64,000 bases of DNA. Origin: Vibrionaceae bacterium (GTDB taxonomy: Bacteria; Pseudomonadota; Gammaproteobacteria; Enterobacterales; Vibrionaceae). The translations under genes were made by a program, and so were the position numbers. The notes below the pieces were generated by a model that made no database searches, was not told the DNA's origin, and saw only the letters and a program-made list of their open reading frames with translations. Positions 36,884 through 46,732 of this stretch are shown piece after piece (position 1 is the first letter of the stretch; each line of letters begins with the position of its first letter). The stretch is taken from assembly GCA_018222805.1 (NCBI GenBank), contig JAAEZQ010000009.1, forward strand, positions 1 to 64,000, given 5' to 3'.

Positions 36884-38791
36884 ATGAATGTGAATTTGTC
36901 TAATGTTGCAGCGACCAATAAGACGTCGGTTTCCGAGTCTGGTGCAACAACGTCTACAGAACGCTCAGAAAGCCAAGGTTTTTTTGAAACCTTGGCTGGA
37001 GTATTCGCAGATTCACGCAAAGCAGAAGCGACTGATGGAAAATTGACAACAGAAGTACCTGAAGCTCCAGAAGTAAGTGGCAAAGAGAGTACTTCTTCGG
37101 TGCAATCCGCTGAGCCAGAAGGTGACACTCAAAAAACCGTCGCTGTTGATGAAAAAATCGTAAATCATTCAACCAATACATTATTAGATCAAGACGGTGT
37201 GCTGACGGAGTCTGAAGAACAAGCGATGGTTTTGGAAACGCGGGTAACTGGTAGTTCGACGACAACTGCGAGTAATTCAGTAAACGCTGCACGCCAAGCT
37301 GAGTCTGACCTTAAACATACTGTAGCGATGAAACGCAAACCTGAGCAGCAAGATGCCAAAAGCGATCAAGTTGTCGATCTCGATGTGAGTCGCTCTATGG
37401 ATGAAGGTCAGCGACTGCTCGGGCGTATTGAACAAGCGAATCAAGCTTTAAATCCTGTGAACCAAGAGACAGAACACGGCAAGAGTTTGCCTCCTGCAAC
37501 CACAGGTGTTTTACATAATGTTCATAGTATGAAGGCTAAGCGTTCAGGTGAGGAAGAAGACGTTGAAAGCGCTGTGGGTTTTGGTTCAGCAGGGGAACGA
37601 AAGCAAGCTGACATTGAACCATCGGAGCATGGTTTGGAATTGGCAGAGGGGCAAGAAAAGACTCATCTCAGAGCTCAACCAGAAGCCATTATGGAACCCA
37701 ATACTGTCAACGTCGAGGCCATGGCGAACGCAGTGATTGCGCTTAGTAATGATAAGTCTGGTGGCATTGCTACGAATTTGGTTCAGCGCGTCACAATTGA
37801 CGTACTTGAAGTGATCGATACCAAACTGGCTCAGGGTAAACCGCTGACTAGCCAAGAAGCTCAAATCATCGACGGATTGAAAACAGGTGCCGTTATCGCT
37901 GAGTTACCCGAAGAAGAACTCGCTCAGTTAGTGGCTTTTCCAAACGAAGTAAAACTCGCACTATCAGAGGCACAAGCGACTCAGCACAACGCGAAGCGCC
38001 AACAGATGAATGTTTCGACTCCGACACCACAAGTGGCTGCTCAAGAGTTGAAAGCCGCGGCTGGACAAGTGCCAACGCAGGCGGCTGAAAAAGCCGTAAT
38101 ACCCGCGATGCCGGAAGGGCTAACGATGGCAACTGTAAATCCTGCCATTGGGCAGATGGTGGCGAATAAAGAAGTGAACCACAAAGCGATGAATGCAGCA
38201 TTTGTTGCCGGCTCATTAAAAGCGACGACGGATAAGCAGGATAAGCCTGAAGCGCAACATGGGTTGGCCAGTCAGTTGCAAGCAGTGGCAGGCCAGCAAG
38301 GTGTCATAACGCCACAGCAGACTAGGGCCGATGCCGTACAGCAAGCGCAATTGCCGTTACAGCTGACCAAAGAGTTGGCTAACGATCAGGTGGCGGAAAA
38401 AGTGCAAATGATGATGTCGAAGAACTTAAAGAGTCTCGATATCCGCCTGGATCCACCCGAGCTTGGCCGGATGCAGATTCGGATGACAATGAACAGTGAT
38501 TTGGCCAACGTGCACTTTACTGTAACCAATCCGCAGGCGCGTGACATTATTGAACAAACACTGCCTAGGTTGCGAGAAATGCTTGCCCAGCAAGGTCTGC
38601 AGTTGGCTGACTCGTCGGTTCAACAGCAAAGTAGTGGTCAGCAGCAAAGTGGGTATGCAGCGGCAGAACAAAATAGGCAAGGCAGTTTGGGGCGAGGTTT
38701 CTCTGGTCAGTCTGAAGAGAGCCTTGATGCCGGCGTTGAACTGAATGTGCAGGTAACCTCATCACCTGATGGGATTAGTTTCTACGCATAA
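36884..38791 (+). CDS. fliK: Flagellar hook-length control protein FliK
   Basis: A 635-residue protein. The long N-terminal part (about 1-480) is low-complexity, rich in Gln, Glu and Ala, and acts as the molecular ruler. The conserved C-terminal core (about 500-590) includes SLDIRLDPPELGRMQIRM, which contacts FlhB to switch substrate specificity. A Gln/Ser-rich tail follows. No strong ribosome site precedes the ATG. Confidence 0.9.
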   Translation: MNVNLSNVAATNKTSVSESGATTSTERSESQGFFETLAGVFADSRKAEATDGKLTTEVPEAPEVSGKESTSSVQSAEPEGDTQKTVAVDEKIVNHSTNTLLDQDGVLTESEEQAMVLETRVTGSSTTTASNSVNAARQAESDLKHTVAMKRKPEQQDAKSDQVVDLDVSRSMDEGQRLLGRIEQANQALNPVNQETEHGKSLPPATTGVLHNVHSMKAKRSGEEEDVESAVGFGSAGERKQADIEPSEHGLELAEGQEKTHLRAQPEAIMEPNTVNVEAMANAVIALSNDKSGGIATNLVQRVTIDVLEVIDTKLAQGKPLTSQEAQIIDGLKTGAVIAELPEEELAQLVAFPNEVKLALSEAQATQHNAKRQQMNVSTPTPQVAAQELKAAAGQVPTQAAEKAVIPAMPEGLTMATVNPAIGQMVANKEVNHKAMNAAFVAGSLKATTDKQDKPEAQHGLASQLQAVAGQQGVITPQQTRADAVQQAQLPLQLTKELANDQVAEKVQMMMSKNLKSLDIRLDPPELGRMQIRMTMNSDLANVHFTVTNPQARDIIEQTLPRLREMLAQQGLQLADSSVQQQSSGQQQSGYAAAEQNRQGSLGRGFSGQSEESLDAGVELNVQVTSSPDGISFYA

Positions 38792-38872
38792 CATTATTGA
38801 GTTGGCCTGATTAACACAAAGATTTTCTGGTTATCTACCAGATTAAATAAAACAAAAGATTAAGAGAAAAGA

Positions 38873-39376
38873 ATGGCTGAAGAACAGTTACAAGGCGGAG
38901 GCGCACCCAAAGGCAAAAGTAAGCTACTGATTATTATCGCAGTAGTGATTCTGTTGTTGGGCGGTGGTGCGGCGGCCTTCTTTTTGATGGGATCGGATGA
39001 TTCGGTGAATACGACAGCGGCCGATCCTAAACAAGCTCAAGTGGGTGCCGCCGCTGTTCCAATTGCTTATGTGAACATTCCCCAGCCATTTGTTTTTAAT
39101 GTGACGGGAGACAGCCGCGACAGACTGGTACAAATCAATGCTCAGCTTATGGTACGTGGCTCGGAGAATGAGCAACTGGCACGTTATCATTCTCCACTGA
39201 TTGAGAGTTCACTGCTGTCAACGTTTGCTTCTGCAACGGTTGAGCAGTTGCGATCGCCAACGGGACGAGTGGAGTTACGCGATCGCGCGTCTGAAGACAT
39301 CAAAGCAGCACTCAATGCCGCTGTTGGAAAGTCAGTGATTGAAAAAGTACTGTTTACAGATTTTGTTATTCAATAG
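38873..39376 (+). CDS. fliL: Flagellar basal-body-associated protein FliL
   Basis: A 167-residue protein with one membrane segment (about residues 19-40) and a periplasmic FliL domain (about 60-167). FliL rings surround the stator and improve torque. It is followed eight bases later by fliM. Confidence 0.93.
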   Translation: MAEEQLQGGGAPKGKSKLLIIIAVVILLLGGGAAAFFLMGSDDSVNTTAADPKQAQVGAAAVPIAYVNIPQPFVFNVTGDSRDRLVQINAQLMVRGSENEQLARYHSPLIESSLLSTFASATVEQLRSPTGRVELRDRASEDIKAALNAAVGKSVIEKVLFTDFVIQ

Positions 39377-39383
39377 GTAAAAC

Positions 39384-40430
39384 GTGACCGATCTATTAAG
39401 CCAAGACGAAATTGATGCGCTATTGCATGGCGTTGACGATGTTGATGACGTTGACGAGTCCATCGATGATGATCCCGGCGGTGCTGTCAGTTTCGACTTC
39501 TCGTCTCAAGACAGGATTGTACGTGGACGTATGCCGACGCTCGAGCTTATTAACGAGCGTTTTGCGCGGCACATGCGTATAAGCCTTTTCAACATGTTAC
39601 GCAAAACGGCGGAAGTGTCGATTAACGGTGTACAGATGATGAAGTTTGGGGAATACCAAAATACTTTGTATGTCCCGACCAGTTTGAACATGGTTCGCTT
39701 CCGACCGCTAAAAGGTACCGCGCTGATCACCATGGAAGCGCGCTTGGTATTTATTCTGGTAGAAAACTTCTTTGGTGGTGATGGTCGATTCCACGCCAAA
39801 ATTGAAGGCCGGGAATTTACGCCTACCGAGCGACGCATTATCCAACTGCTTTTGAAAGTCGTCTTTGAAGATTACAAAGAAGCATGGTCTCCTGTTATGG
39901 GCGTTGAGTTTGAATATCTTGATTCTGAAGTTAACCCGAGCATGGCAAACATTGTCAGCCCAACGGAAGTGATCGTGGTTAGCTCGTTTCATATCGAAGT
40001 AGACGGCGGTGGTGGTGACTTCCACGTGGTCATGCCTTACTCCATGGTTGAGCCGATCCGAGAGCTACTTGATGCGGGCGTGCAGTCAGACAAGATGGAG
40101 ACTGACGTTCGATGGAGCTCTGCTCTGCGCGAAGAGATCATGGATTGTCCGGTTAACTTCCGCGTGAACTTGTTGGAAAAGAATATTTCTCTGCGTGATC
40201 TGATGGAGCTGCAACCGGGAGATATCATCCCGATAGAAATGCCAGAGCATGCAACCATGTTTGTCGAAGATTTGCCGACCTATCGAGTGAAAATGGGACG
40301 CGCAGAAGACAAGTTGGCTATACAGATTTCAGAAGAAATTGAGCGCCCTCACGTCGTAAAAACAGATTTAGCCTTCTTGAGTAAAGACATCATGTCTGAA
40401 CTTGAGAAAGACAGCGAAATAGAAGATTAA
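39384..40430 (+). CDS. fliM: Flagellar motor switch protein FliM
   Basis: A 348-residue switch subunit. The N-terminal LLSQDEIDALLHG segment is the CheY-P docking peptide. A CheC-like middle domain and a C-terminal SpoA domain follow. The start is GTG. An acidic stretch (DDVDDVDESIDDDP) after the docking peptide is longer than in E. coli. Confidence 0.95.
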   Translation: MTDLLSQDEIDALLHGVDDVDDVDESIDDDPGGAVSFDFSSQDRIVRGRMPTLELINERFARHMRISLFNMLRKTAEVSINGVQMMKFGEYQNTLYVPTSLNMVRFRPLKGTALITMEARLVFILVENFFGGDGRFHAKIEGREFTPTERRIIQLLLKVVFEDYKEAWSPVMGVEFEYLDSEVNPSMANIVSPTEVIVVSSFHIEVDGGGGDFHVVMPYSMVEPIRELLDAGVQSDKMETDVRWSSALREEIMDCPVNFRVNLLEKNISLRDLMELQPGDIIPIEMPEHATMFVEDLPTYRVKMGRAEDKLAIQISEEIERPHVVKTDLAFLSKDIMSELEKDSEIED

Positions 40431-40488
40431 GACACCTTACCGAATTCATATGTTGTGATACTAGTAAGGCCAAGCACAGGATAGAAAA

Positions 40489-40899
40489 ATGGAACCAAGT
40501 GACGATCAAAAGCTAGCAGACGAATGGGCAGCTGCTCTTGGCGAAGACCCGTCTGCACCGTCAATTAACGTAGATGAAGTCTTGGCAGCACCGCTGGAGG
40601 AGCTAAAAGACGCCTCGAGCCCAATATCTGATGATGAACGTCGTAAACTCGACACTATCATGGATATTCCCGTGACGATTTCTATGGAAGTCGGTCGTTC
40701 GCAAATCAGCATCCGCAATCTGCTGCAATTAAATCAGGGCTCAGTGGTTGAATTAGATCGTCTGGCGGGTGAATCGCTGGATGTATTGGTTAACGGTACC
40801 CTGATTGCTCACGGCGAAGTGGTTGTGGTCAACGACAAGTTCGGTATCCGTCTAACTGACGTGATCAGTCAGACTGAACGCATTAAGAAGCTTCGCTAA
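40489..40899 (+). CDS. fliN: Flagellar motor switch protein FliN
   Basis: A 136-residue C-ring protein with a C-terminal SpoA domain (about 60-135: VTISMEVGRSQISIRNLLQL). An acidic N-terminal arm precedes it. AGGAT lies before the ATG. Its stop overlaps the fliO start by one base (TAATG). Confidence 0.95.
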   Translation: MEPSDDQKLADEWAAALGEDPSAPSINVDEVLAAPLEELKDASSPISDDERRKLDTIMDIPVTISMEVGRSQISIRNLLQLNQGSVVELDRLAGESLDVLVNGTLIAHGEVVVVNDKFGIRLTDVISQTERIKKLR

Positions 40900-41324
40900 T
40901 GATAAGTGGTTCAAAAAGATGGAAGCAAATTGCTGGAATACTGGGCTTCACGCTGAGTGCGCGATTAGCGTTTGCTTCTTCTGCTTCGGTATCTGCGCCA
41001 AGCAGTTTCGATCTGGTGACCACACTCGGCTCACTTGTGCTGGTTATTGGTGTGATACTGCTGCTTGCTTGGTTACTGAAACGAATGCAAGTGCCTGCAT
41101 TCGGGCAGCAAAAAGGCTTAAAAATTGTCAGCCAATTGCCAGTAGGTACTAAAGAGCGAATTGCAGTTGTCCAGGTCGGTGACGAGCAGTTCTTAGTCGG
41201 TATAACTAGCCAATCCATCCAGACACTTGCCAAGCTCGAGAAGCCCCTCAAAGAGGAAGAGTTGGCGAGCAATGCATTTGCCAATCAATTTAGCCAGCTG
41301 ATAAAGAAAAATGACAATCGGTAA
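40899..41324 (+). CDS. fliO: Flagellar export-gate assembly protein FliO
   Basis: A 141-residue membrane protein. It has an N-terminal hydrophobic signal-like region, one main membrane segment (about residues 42-62) and a cytoplasmic FliO domain. It scaffolds assembly of the FliP ring. It overlaps fliN by one base and fliP by 14. Confidence 0.88.
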   Translation: MISGSKRWKQIAGILGFTLSARLAFASSASVSAPSSFDLVTTLGSLVLVIGVILLLAWLLKRMQVPAFGQQKGLKIVSQLPVGTKERIAVVQVGDEQFLVGITSQSIQTLAKLEKPLKEEELASNAFANQFSQLIKKNDNR

Positions 41325-42180
41325 CCCAATTCGTCTCATCATGAGTACCTTGATTTTGCTGGCGGGTGTATTGTTTTCTTCACTTTCGTTTGCTCAGGTG
41401 GAGGAGTCTCCTCTGCCTGCTAACTTAGCTGAAGGGGACAGCGTAACCGCTCAGGCTATGCTGAGTGATACAGGTGCCAGCGGTTCGATGTCGGTCACTA
41501 ATAGTGGTGGAATTCCTGCGTTTACCATGACCACAAACCCTGATGGTAGCGAAGATTATTCCATCACGCTGCAAATTCTCGCCTTAATGACCATGCTTGG
41601 CTTCTTGCCTGCGATGGTGATTTTGATGACATCATTTACGCGAATTGTCGTGGTCATGTCGATTCTTCGTCAGGCAATGGGCCTGCAACAAACGCCTTCC
41701 AATCAGGTGATTATTGGTATTGCACTTTTCCTTACGTTCTTTGTGATGTCACCGGTTCTGAATGAGATCAATGACAACGCTATTCAGCCTTATTTGAATG
41801 AGCAAGTGACCGCCAGAGAAGCGTTTGATGCAGCGCAGGTGCCAATGAAAACCTTTATGCTCAAACAGACCCGAATCAAGGACTTGGAAACCTTCGTCAA
41901 TATGTCAGGCGAGCAGGTGACAAATCCAGAAGACGTATCTATGGCGGTACTGATTCCTGCATTTATTACTTCTGAGCTAAAAACCGCCTTTCAAATCGGC
42001 TTTATGCTGTTCTTGCCGTTTTTGATTATCGATCTTGTCGTCGCTTCAGTACTCATGGCAATGGGTATGATGATGTTATCACCGATGATTGTTTCTTTGC
42101 CGTTTAAACTGATGCTGTTCGTTCTGGTGGATGGCTGGAATTTGATATTGTCGACGCTCGCTGGCAGTTTTGCCCTGTAG
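41311..42180 (+). CDS. fliP: Flagellar export-gate protein FliP
   Basis: A 289-residue inner-membrane protein with a cleavable signal peptide (about 1-27), four membrane segments, and the FliP signature [19 protein letters not shown]. Five FliP subunits form the pore with FliQ and FliR. A 40-residue linker rich in Ser and Gly follows the signal peptide. Confidence 0.95.
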   Translation: MTIGNPIRLIMSTLILLAGVLFSSLSFAQVEESPLPANLAEGDSVTAQAMLSDTGASGSMSVTNSGGIPAFTMTTNPDGSEDYSITLQILALMTMLGFLPAMVILMTSFTRIVVVMSILRQAMGLQQTPSNQVIIGIALFLTFFVMSPVLNEINDNAIQPYLNEQVTAREAFDAAQVPMKTFMLKQTRIKDLETFVNMSGEQVTNPEDVSMAVLIPAFITSELKTAFQIGFMLFLPFLIIDLVVASVLMAMGMMMLSPMIVSLPFKLMLFVLVDGWNLILSTLAGSFAL

Positions 42181-42205
42181 ATTGGCTCAGGTTAGAGGAT
42201 AAGAC

Positions 42206-42475
42206 ATGACTCCAGAAATGTTTGTCGAGCTATTCCGTGACGCACTGTGGATGGTGCTGATCATGGTCTGCGCCATTATCATTCCGAGCTTGCTGATTGG
42301 TCTTCTCGTGGCAATTTTTCAGGCGGCGACGTCCATCAACGAACAGACCCTGAGCTTTTTGCCTCGTTTGATCATCACTTTGCTTGCTCTGATGCTATTT
42401 GGTCACTGGATGACACAAATGATGATGGAATACTTCTACGGCTTGATTGAGCGTCTGCCTCAAGTGTTGTACTAG
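42206..42475 (+). CDS. fliQ: Flagellar export-gate protein FliQ
   Basis: An 89-residue protein with two membrane segments (about 15-38 and 50-75) and the family opening MTPEMFVELFRDALWMVL. GAGGAT precedes the ATG. Confidence 0.95.
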   Translation: MTPEMFVELFRDALWMVLIMVCAIIIPSLLIGLLVAIFQAATSINEQTLSFLPRLIITLLALMLFGHWMTQMMMEYFYGLIERLPQVLY

Positions 42476-42483
42476 GGACGCGT

Positions 42484-43266
42484 ATGGAATACCCCACTGG
42501 TATTGTTCTGGAGTGGATCGCCAATTACTTTTGGCCATATGTCCGTATCTCTTCCATGTTGATGGTGATGACAGTCACTGGTGCACGTTTTGTATCACCT
42601 CGAATTCGCCTTTATCTGGGGCTCGCAATCACGTTTGCGGTCATGCCTGCGATACCCACTGTTCCACAAGATATTGAGCTGCTCTCATTTCGCGGTTTTA
42701 TGACCATAGCCGAGCAGATGATCATCGGCATTGCGATGGGCATGGTAACTCAATTCATGATTCAAACATTTGTCTTGTTAGGGCAAATTTTGGGTATGCA
42801 ATCCAGTTTGGGTTTTGCTTCGATGGTTGACCCGGCGAATGGACAAAATACGCCTTTGCTCGGTCAGTTGTTCATGTTTTTAACTACCATGTTCTTCCTT
42901 GCTACGGACGGGCATTTAAAAATGTTGCAGCTGGTGGTTTTCAGCTTTAAAACGCTGCCCATTGGTTCGGGCACCTTAACTGCGGCAGATTATCGTGAGT
43001 TGGCGGGTTGGCTAGGCATCATGTTCCAAACCGCACTGAGTATGTCGCTATCAGGAATTATTGCTCTTTTGACCATCAACTTGTCATTTGGTGTCATGAC
43101 GCGCGCCGCGCCACAGTTAAACATTTTTTCACTTGGCTTTGCGTTCGCCTTGATGGTGGGACTATTAATTTGTTGGTACATCTTGGCTGGCTTGTACAGC
43201 CATTACGAGTTGTACTGGGCTGTGGGTGAAGCGCAGATTTGCCGCCTCATTCGCTTGGAGTGCTAG
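42484..43266 (+). CDS. fliR: Flagellar export-gate protein FliR
   Basis: A 260-residue protein with about six membrane segments. The central GFASMVDPANGQNTPLLGQL region is the conserved plug-proximal segment. It lies eight bases after fliQ and three before flhB. Confidence 0.94.
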   Translation: MEYPTGIVLEWIANYFWPYVRISSMLMVMTVTGARFVSPRIRLYLGLAITFAVMPAIPTVPQDIELLSFRGFMTIAEQMIIGIAMGMVTQFMIQTFVLLGQILGMQSSLGFASMVDPANGQNTPLLGQLFMFLTTMFFLATDGHLKMLQLVVFSFKTLPIGSGTLTAADYRELAGWLGIMFQTALSMSLSGIIALLTINLSFGVMTRAAPQLNIFSLGFAFALMVGLLICWYILAGLYSHYELYWAVGEAQICRLIRLEC

Positions 43267-43269
43267 GGT

Positions 43270-44400
43270 TTGGCAGAGTCAGACGGTCAGGAACGCACCG
43301 AAGAAGCCACGCCCCGACGGTTACAACAAGCCAGAGAAAAGGGGCAGGTTGCACGTTCTAAAGAGCTCGCATCGGCGTCGGTATTGATAGTCGGTGCTAT
43401 TTCGCTGATGTGGTTTGGTGAGGCATTAGCGCGCGCGTTATTTTCCATAATGAGTCGCCTATTTAACCTGACCCGTGATGAGATTTTTGATACCGCGAAG
43501 TTGTTTGATATCGCTTTAGGCGCAATGACAGAGTTATTCTTTCCGCTCTTTCTTATTTTGGCTACCTTATTTATCGCAGCCACGCTAGGTGCAGCGGGTG
43601 TTGGTGGCATCAGTTTTTCTGCCCAAGCCGCCATGCCTAAGCTGTCAAAAATGAATCCGCTTAGTGGCCTTAAACGTATGGTTGGTATGCAAAGTTGGGT
43701 TGAGCTCATCAAGTCGATCCTTAAAGTCGTGCTGGTTACCGGGATCGCGATTTATTTGATTCAGGCCTCTCAAGCAGACTTGATTCAATTGAGTATGGAT
43801 GTCTATCCGCAGAATATTCTCCACGCCCTCGATATTTTGCTGAATTTTATCTTACTGATCAGTTGCTCATTGTTGATTGTGGTTGCCATAGACATACCTT
43901 TTCAGATTTGGCAGCACTCAGAACAATTGAAAATGACCAAGCAAGAGGTCAAAGATGAATACAAAGAGACGGAAGGTAAGCCCGAGGTGAAAGGCCGAAT
44001 CCGTATGTTGCAGCGGGAGGCCGCACAACGCCGCATGATGGCTGATGTACCGCAAGCTGATGTCATTATCACCAACCCGGAGCACTTCTCGGTTGCACTG
44101 CGCTATAAGCAGAAAACGGATCGTGCCCCTGTCGTTATCGCCAAAGGCACTGATCATATGGCAATGAAAATCCGCGAGGTGGCTCGTGAACATGACATTA
44201 CCATTGTTCCAGCGCCGCCGCTGGCACGGGCGTTGTACCACAGTACGGAGCTGGAACAAGAGATTCCGGATGGCTTATTTTCCGCGGTAGCGCAAGTATT
44301 AGCATTTGTCTTCCAATTAAAGCAGTACCGCAAGCGTGGTGGTCAGCGACCTAAGCTCCAGGACTATGACTTACCTATCCCACCTGAACATCGCCACTAG
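43270..44400 (+). CDS. flhB: Flagellar export switch protein FlhB
   Basis: A 376-residue export-gate protein with four membrane segments and a C-terminal cytoplasmic domain that self-cleaves. The start is TTG at 43270, fixed by the conserved AESDGQERTEEATPRR opening, with GGAG nine bases before. The cleavage motif reads NPEH (Asn269-Pro270-Glu-His) instead of the usual NPTH. The catalytic Asn-Pro pair is kept, so cleavage is still expected. Confidence 0.94.
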   Translation: MAESDGQERTEEATPRRLQQAREKGQVARSKELASASVLIVGAISLMWFGEALARALFSIMSRLFNLTRDEIFDTAKLFDIALGAMTELFFPLFLILATLFIAATLGAAGVGGISFSAQAAMPKLSKMNPLSGLKRMVGMQSWVELIKSILKVVLVTGIAIYLIQASQADLIQLSMDVYPQNILHALDILLNFILLISCSLLIVVAIDIPFQIWQHSEQLKMTKQEVKDEYKETEGKPEVKGRIRMLQREAAQRRMMADVPQADVIITNPEHFSVALRYKQKTDRAPVVIAKGTDHMAMKIREVAREHDITIVPAPPLARALYHSTELEQEIPDGLFSAVAQVLAFVFQLKQYRKRGGQRPKLQDYDLPIPPEHRH

Positions 44401-44483
44401 ACTTGGTAGTTGGTTAATCAAAGTCTACTTATTCAATGATTTGTGATCTTCCGGGCGTTTAGTCATTATTTTGGCGTAAATCA

Positions 44484-44499
44484 TGGTACGCAGATTGCT
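44484..44499 (+). promoter_or_regulatory. Sigma-54 promoter of flhA
   Basis: TGGTACGCAGATTGCT matches the -24/-12 consensus with exact spacing, 105 bases before the flhA ATG. It would drive flhA-flhF-flhG-fliA and the chemotaxis genes. Confidence 0.88.
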
Positions 44500-44604
44500 A
44501 AGAATGATGTAACTATCAACAAAACCTAAACTTTTAGGTCAAAGCCGTCGCGAACAGGCTCGTTACCGATGCGATGCTTTAACTCGATTGAGATACCTTG
44601 CAGT

Positions 44605-46704
44605 ATGAAGTTAAACCTGCCATTTGCAGATAAATTGCCACGAATTCCTCAGCGTGAAATGCCAGCTATTGGCGCACCTGTTATGGTCTTGGCCACCCTT
44701 GCAATGGTGGTGCTGCCAATCCCCGCATTTCTGCTGGATATGTTTTTCACCTTCAATATCGCGCTATCGATGGTGGTGTTGTTAGTGACTGTTTACACTC
44801 GGCGTCCGCTTGACTTCGCTGCATTTCCTACCGTACTGCTTATCGCAACGCTCCTGCGTCTGGCACTGAACGTCGCTTCGACTCGTGTCGTATTGCTACA
44901 TGGTCATGAAGGCGGCGATGCGGCGGGTAACGTTATCGAGGCTTTTGGTAATGTGGTTATTGGCGGTAACTACGCGGTTGGCTTGGTTGTTTTCCTCATC
45001 TTGATGATCATTAACTTTATGGTGGTCACCAAAGGTGCGGGTCGTATTTCGGAGGTGAGTGCTCGCTTTACTTTGGATGCATTACCGGGCAAGCAGATGG
45101 CAATCGATGCTGACTTGAATGCGGGGCTAATCGATCAGGAACAAGCGCGAGTTCGACGTTTTGAAGTCACTAAAGAAGCAGACTTTTATGGTTCAATGGA
45201 TGGTGCATCTAAGTTTGTTAAAGGGGATGCGATTGCAGGTATCCTGATTCTGTTTATCAACATTATCGGTGGTCTTTCTATCGGTATGGCGCAATATGGC
45301 TTAGGTTTTGGTGATGCGATTGAAATCTATACCTTGCTGACCATTGGTGACGGTCTTGTTGCGCAAATTCCATCATTATTGTTGTCGATCGCCGCTGCGA
45401 TGATGGTCACGCGTCAAAACACGGACGAAGACATGGGTGAACAGTTGGTCTTCCAAATGTTCGATAATCCCAAGGCGCTCATGATCACCGCTGCAATTCT
45501 CGGTGTGATGGGCATTGTCCCGGGAATGCCACACTTCGCATTTTTATCGTTAGCTTTAGTGGCCGGAGCGTCTGCTTACTTTATCGATAAGCGTCAAAAA
45601 CAGAAAGCCAAAGAGCCAGCTCTACCAGCGACAGCAGACGAGGGTAGTGAGCCATCGTCACTGCGTGAGCTATCTTGGGATGACGTACAACCCGTTGATA
45701 TTATTGGATTGGAAGTGGGCTACCGATTGATTCCTCTCGTGGACCGTGACCAAGGTGGTGAGCTATTGGAGCGCGTCAAAGGCGTGCGTAAAAAGTTGTC
45801 TCAGGATTTCGGCTTCCTAATCCCTGCGGTCCATATTCGAGACAATCTGGAACTCACGCCAAATAGCTATCGCATCACCTTAATGGGCGTCGCGGTCGGT
45901 GAGGCTGAAATTCGCCCAGACCAAGAGCTCGCGATTAACCCAGGGCAGGTTTACGGCATGATAGATGGAGAACCAACCATCGATCCGGCATTTGGTCTGG
46001 AAGCTGTCTGGATTCGTGAGGAGCAGCGAGAGCATGCTCAGGCGCTGGGGTACACGGTAGTGGATTCATCCACCGTTCTGGCAACCCACCTCAGCCAACA
46101 GCTTACCAATAATGCGTCGCAGTTGATTGGTCATGAAGAAGTTCAGAACCTGCTGGAAATGCTGGGTCGAAGTGCGCCTAAGCTGGTGGAGAGTTTTGTA
46201 CCGGATCAGTTGCCATTGGGTGTGGTGGTGAAAGTACTGCAAAACCTGCTTAATGAAGCGATTCCAATTCGAGATATCCGTACTATCGTGCAAACCTTGG
46301 CGGAGTACTCCAGTAAGAGTCAAGAACCTGACATTTTAACAGCGGCAGCTCGTATCAGTCTTAAACGTCTAATTGTCCAGGAGATCAATGGGATAGAGCC
46401 TGAGTTACCAGTAATTACTCTGATTCCGGAGCTGGAACAAATATTGCATCAAACAATGCAGGCATCAGGCGGTGAATCTGCAGGTATAGAACCTGGACTT
46501 GCTGAACGACTCCAGTCGTCACTGAGCCAGGCAACGCAAGAACAAGAATTAAAAGGTGAACCTGCTGTTCTGCTGACTTCTGGTGTGCTTCGTTCCACAC
46601 TGGCTAAGTTTGTGAAGAACACAATCCCTAATCTCCGGGTACTCTCATATCAGGAAATACCGGACGAAAAACAGATCAGAATTGTGCAAGCCGTGGGTAA
46701 CTGA
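44605..46704 (+). CDS. flhA: Flagellar export-gate protein FlhA
   Basis: A 699-residue protein forming the nonameric export ring. Eight membrane segments lie in residues 15-320, with the conserved FHIPEP-type loop (GRISEVSARFTLDALPGKQMAIDADLNAG region). A large cytoplasmic domain follows. I start at ATG 44605 (MKLNLPFADKLPR), 12 residues inside the longest frame, because this matches the family N-terminus. Confidence 0.94.
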   Translation: MKLNLPFADKLPRIPQREMPAIGAPVMVLATLAMVVLPIPAFLLDMFFTFNIALSMVVLLVTVYTRRPLDFAAFPTVLLIATLLRLALNVASTRVVLLHGHEGGDAAGNVIEAFGNVVIGGNYAVGLVVFLILMIINFMVVTKGAGRISEVSARFTLDALPGKQMAIDADLNAGLIDQEQARVRRFEVTKEADFYGSMDGASKFVKGDAIAGILILFINIIGGLSIGMAQYGLGFGDAIEIYTLLTIGDGLVAQIPSLLLSIAAAMMVTRQNTDEDMGEQLVFQMFDNPKALMITAAILGVMGIVPGMPHFAFLSLALVAGASAYFIDKRQKQKAKEPALPATADEGSEPSSLRELSWDDVQPVDIIGLEVGYRLIPLVDRDQGGELLERVKGVRKKLSQDFGFLIPAVHIRDNLELTPNSYRITLMGVAVGEAEIRPDQELAINPGQVYGMIDGEPTIDPAFGLEAVWIREEQREHAQALGYTVVDSSTVLATHLSQQLTNNASQLIGHEEVQNLLEMLGRSAPKLVESFVPDQLPLGVVVKVLQNLLNEAIPIRDIRTIVQTLAEYSSKSQEPDILTAAARISLKRLIVQEINGIEPELPVITLIPELEQILHQTMQASGGESAGIEPGLAERLQSSLSQATQEQELKGEPAVLLTSGVLRSTLAKFVKNTIPNLRVLSYQEIPDEKQIRIVQAVGN

Positions 46705-46732
46705 CCTCAGGCATTTTTAATGGATTCATAGT

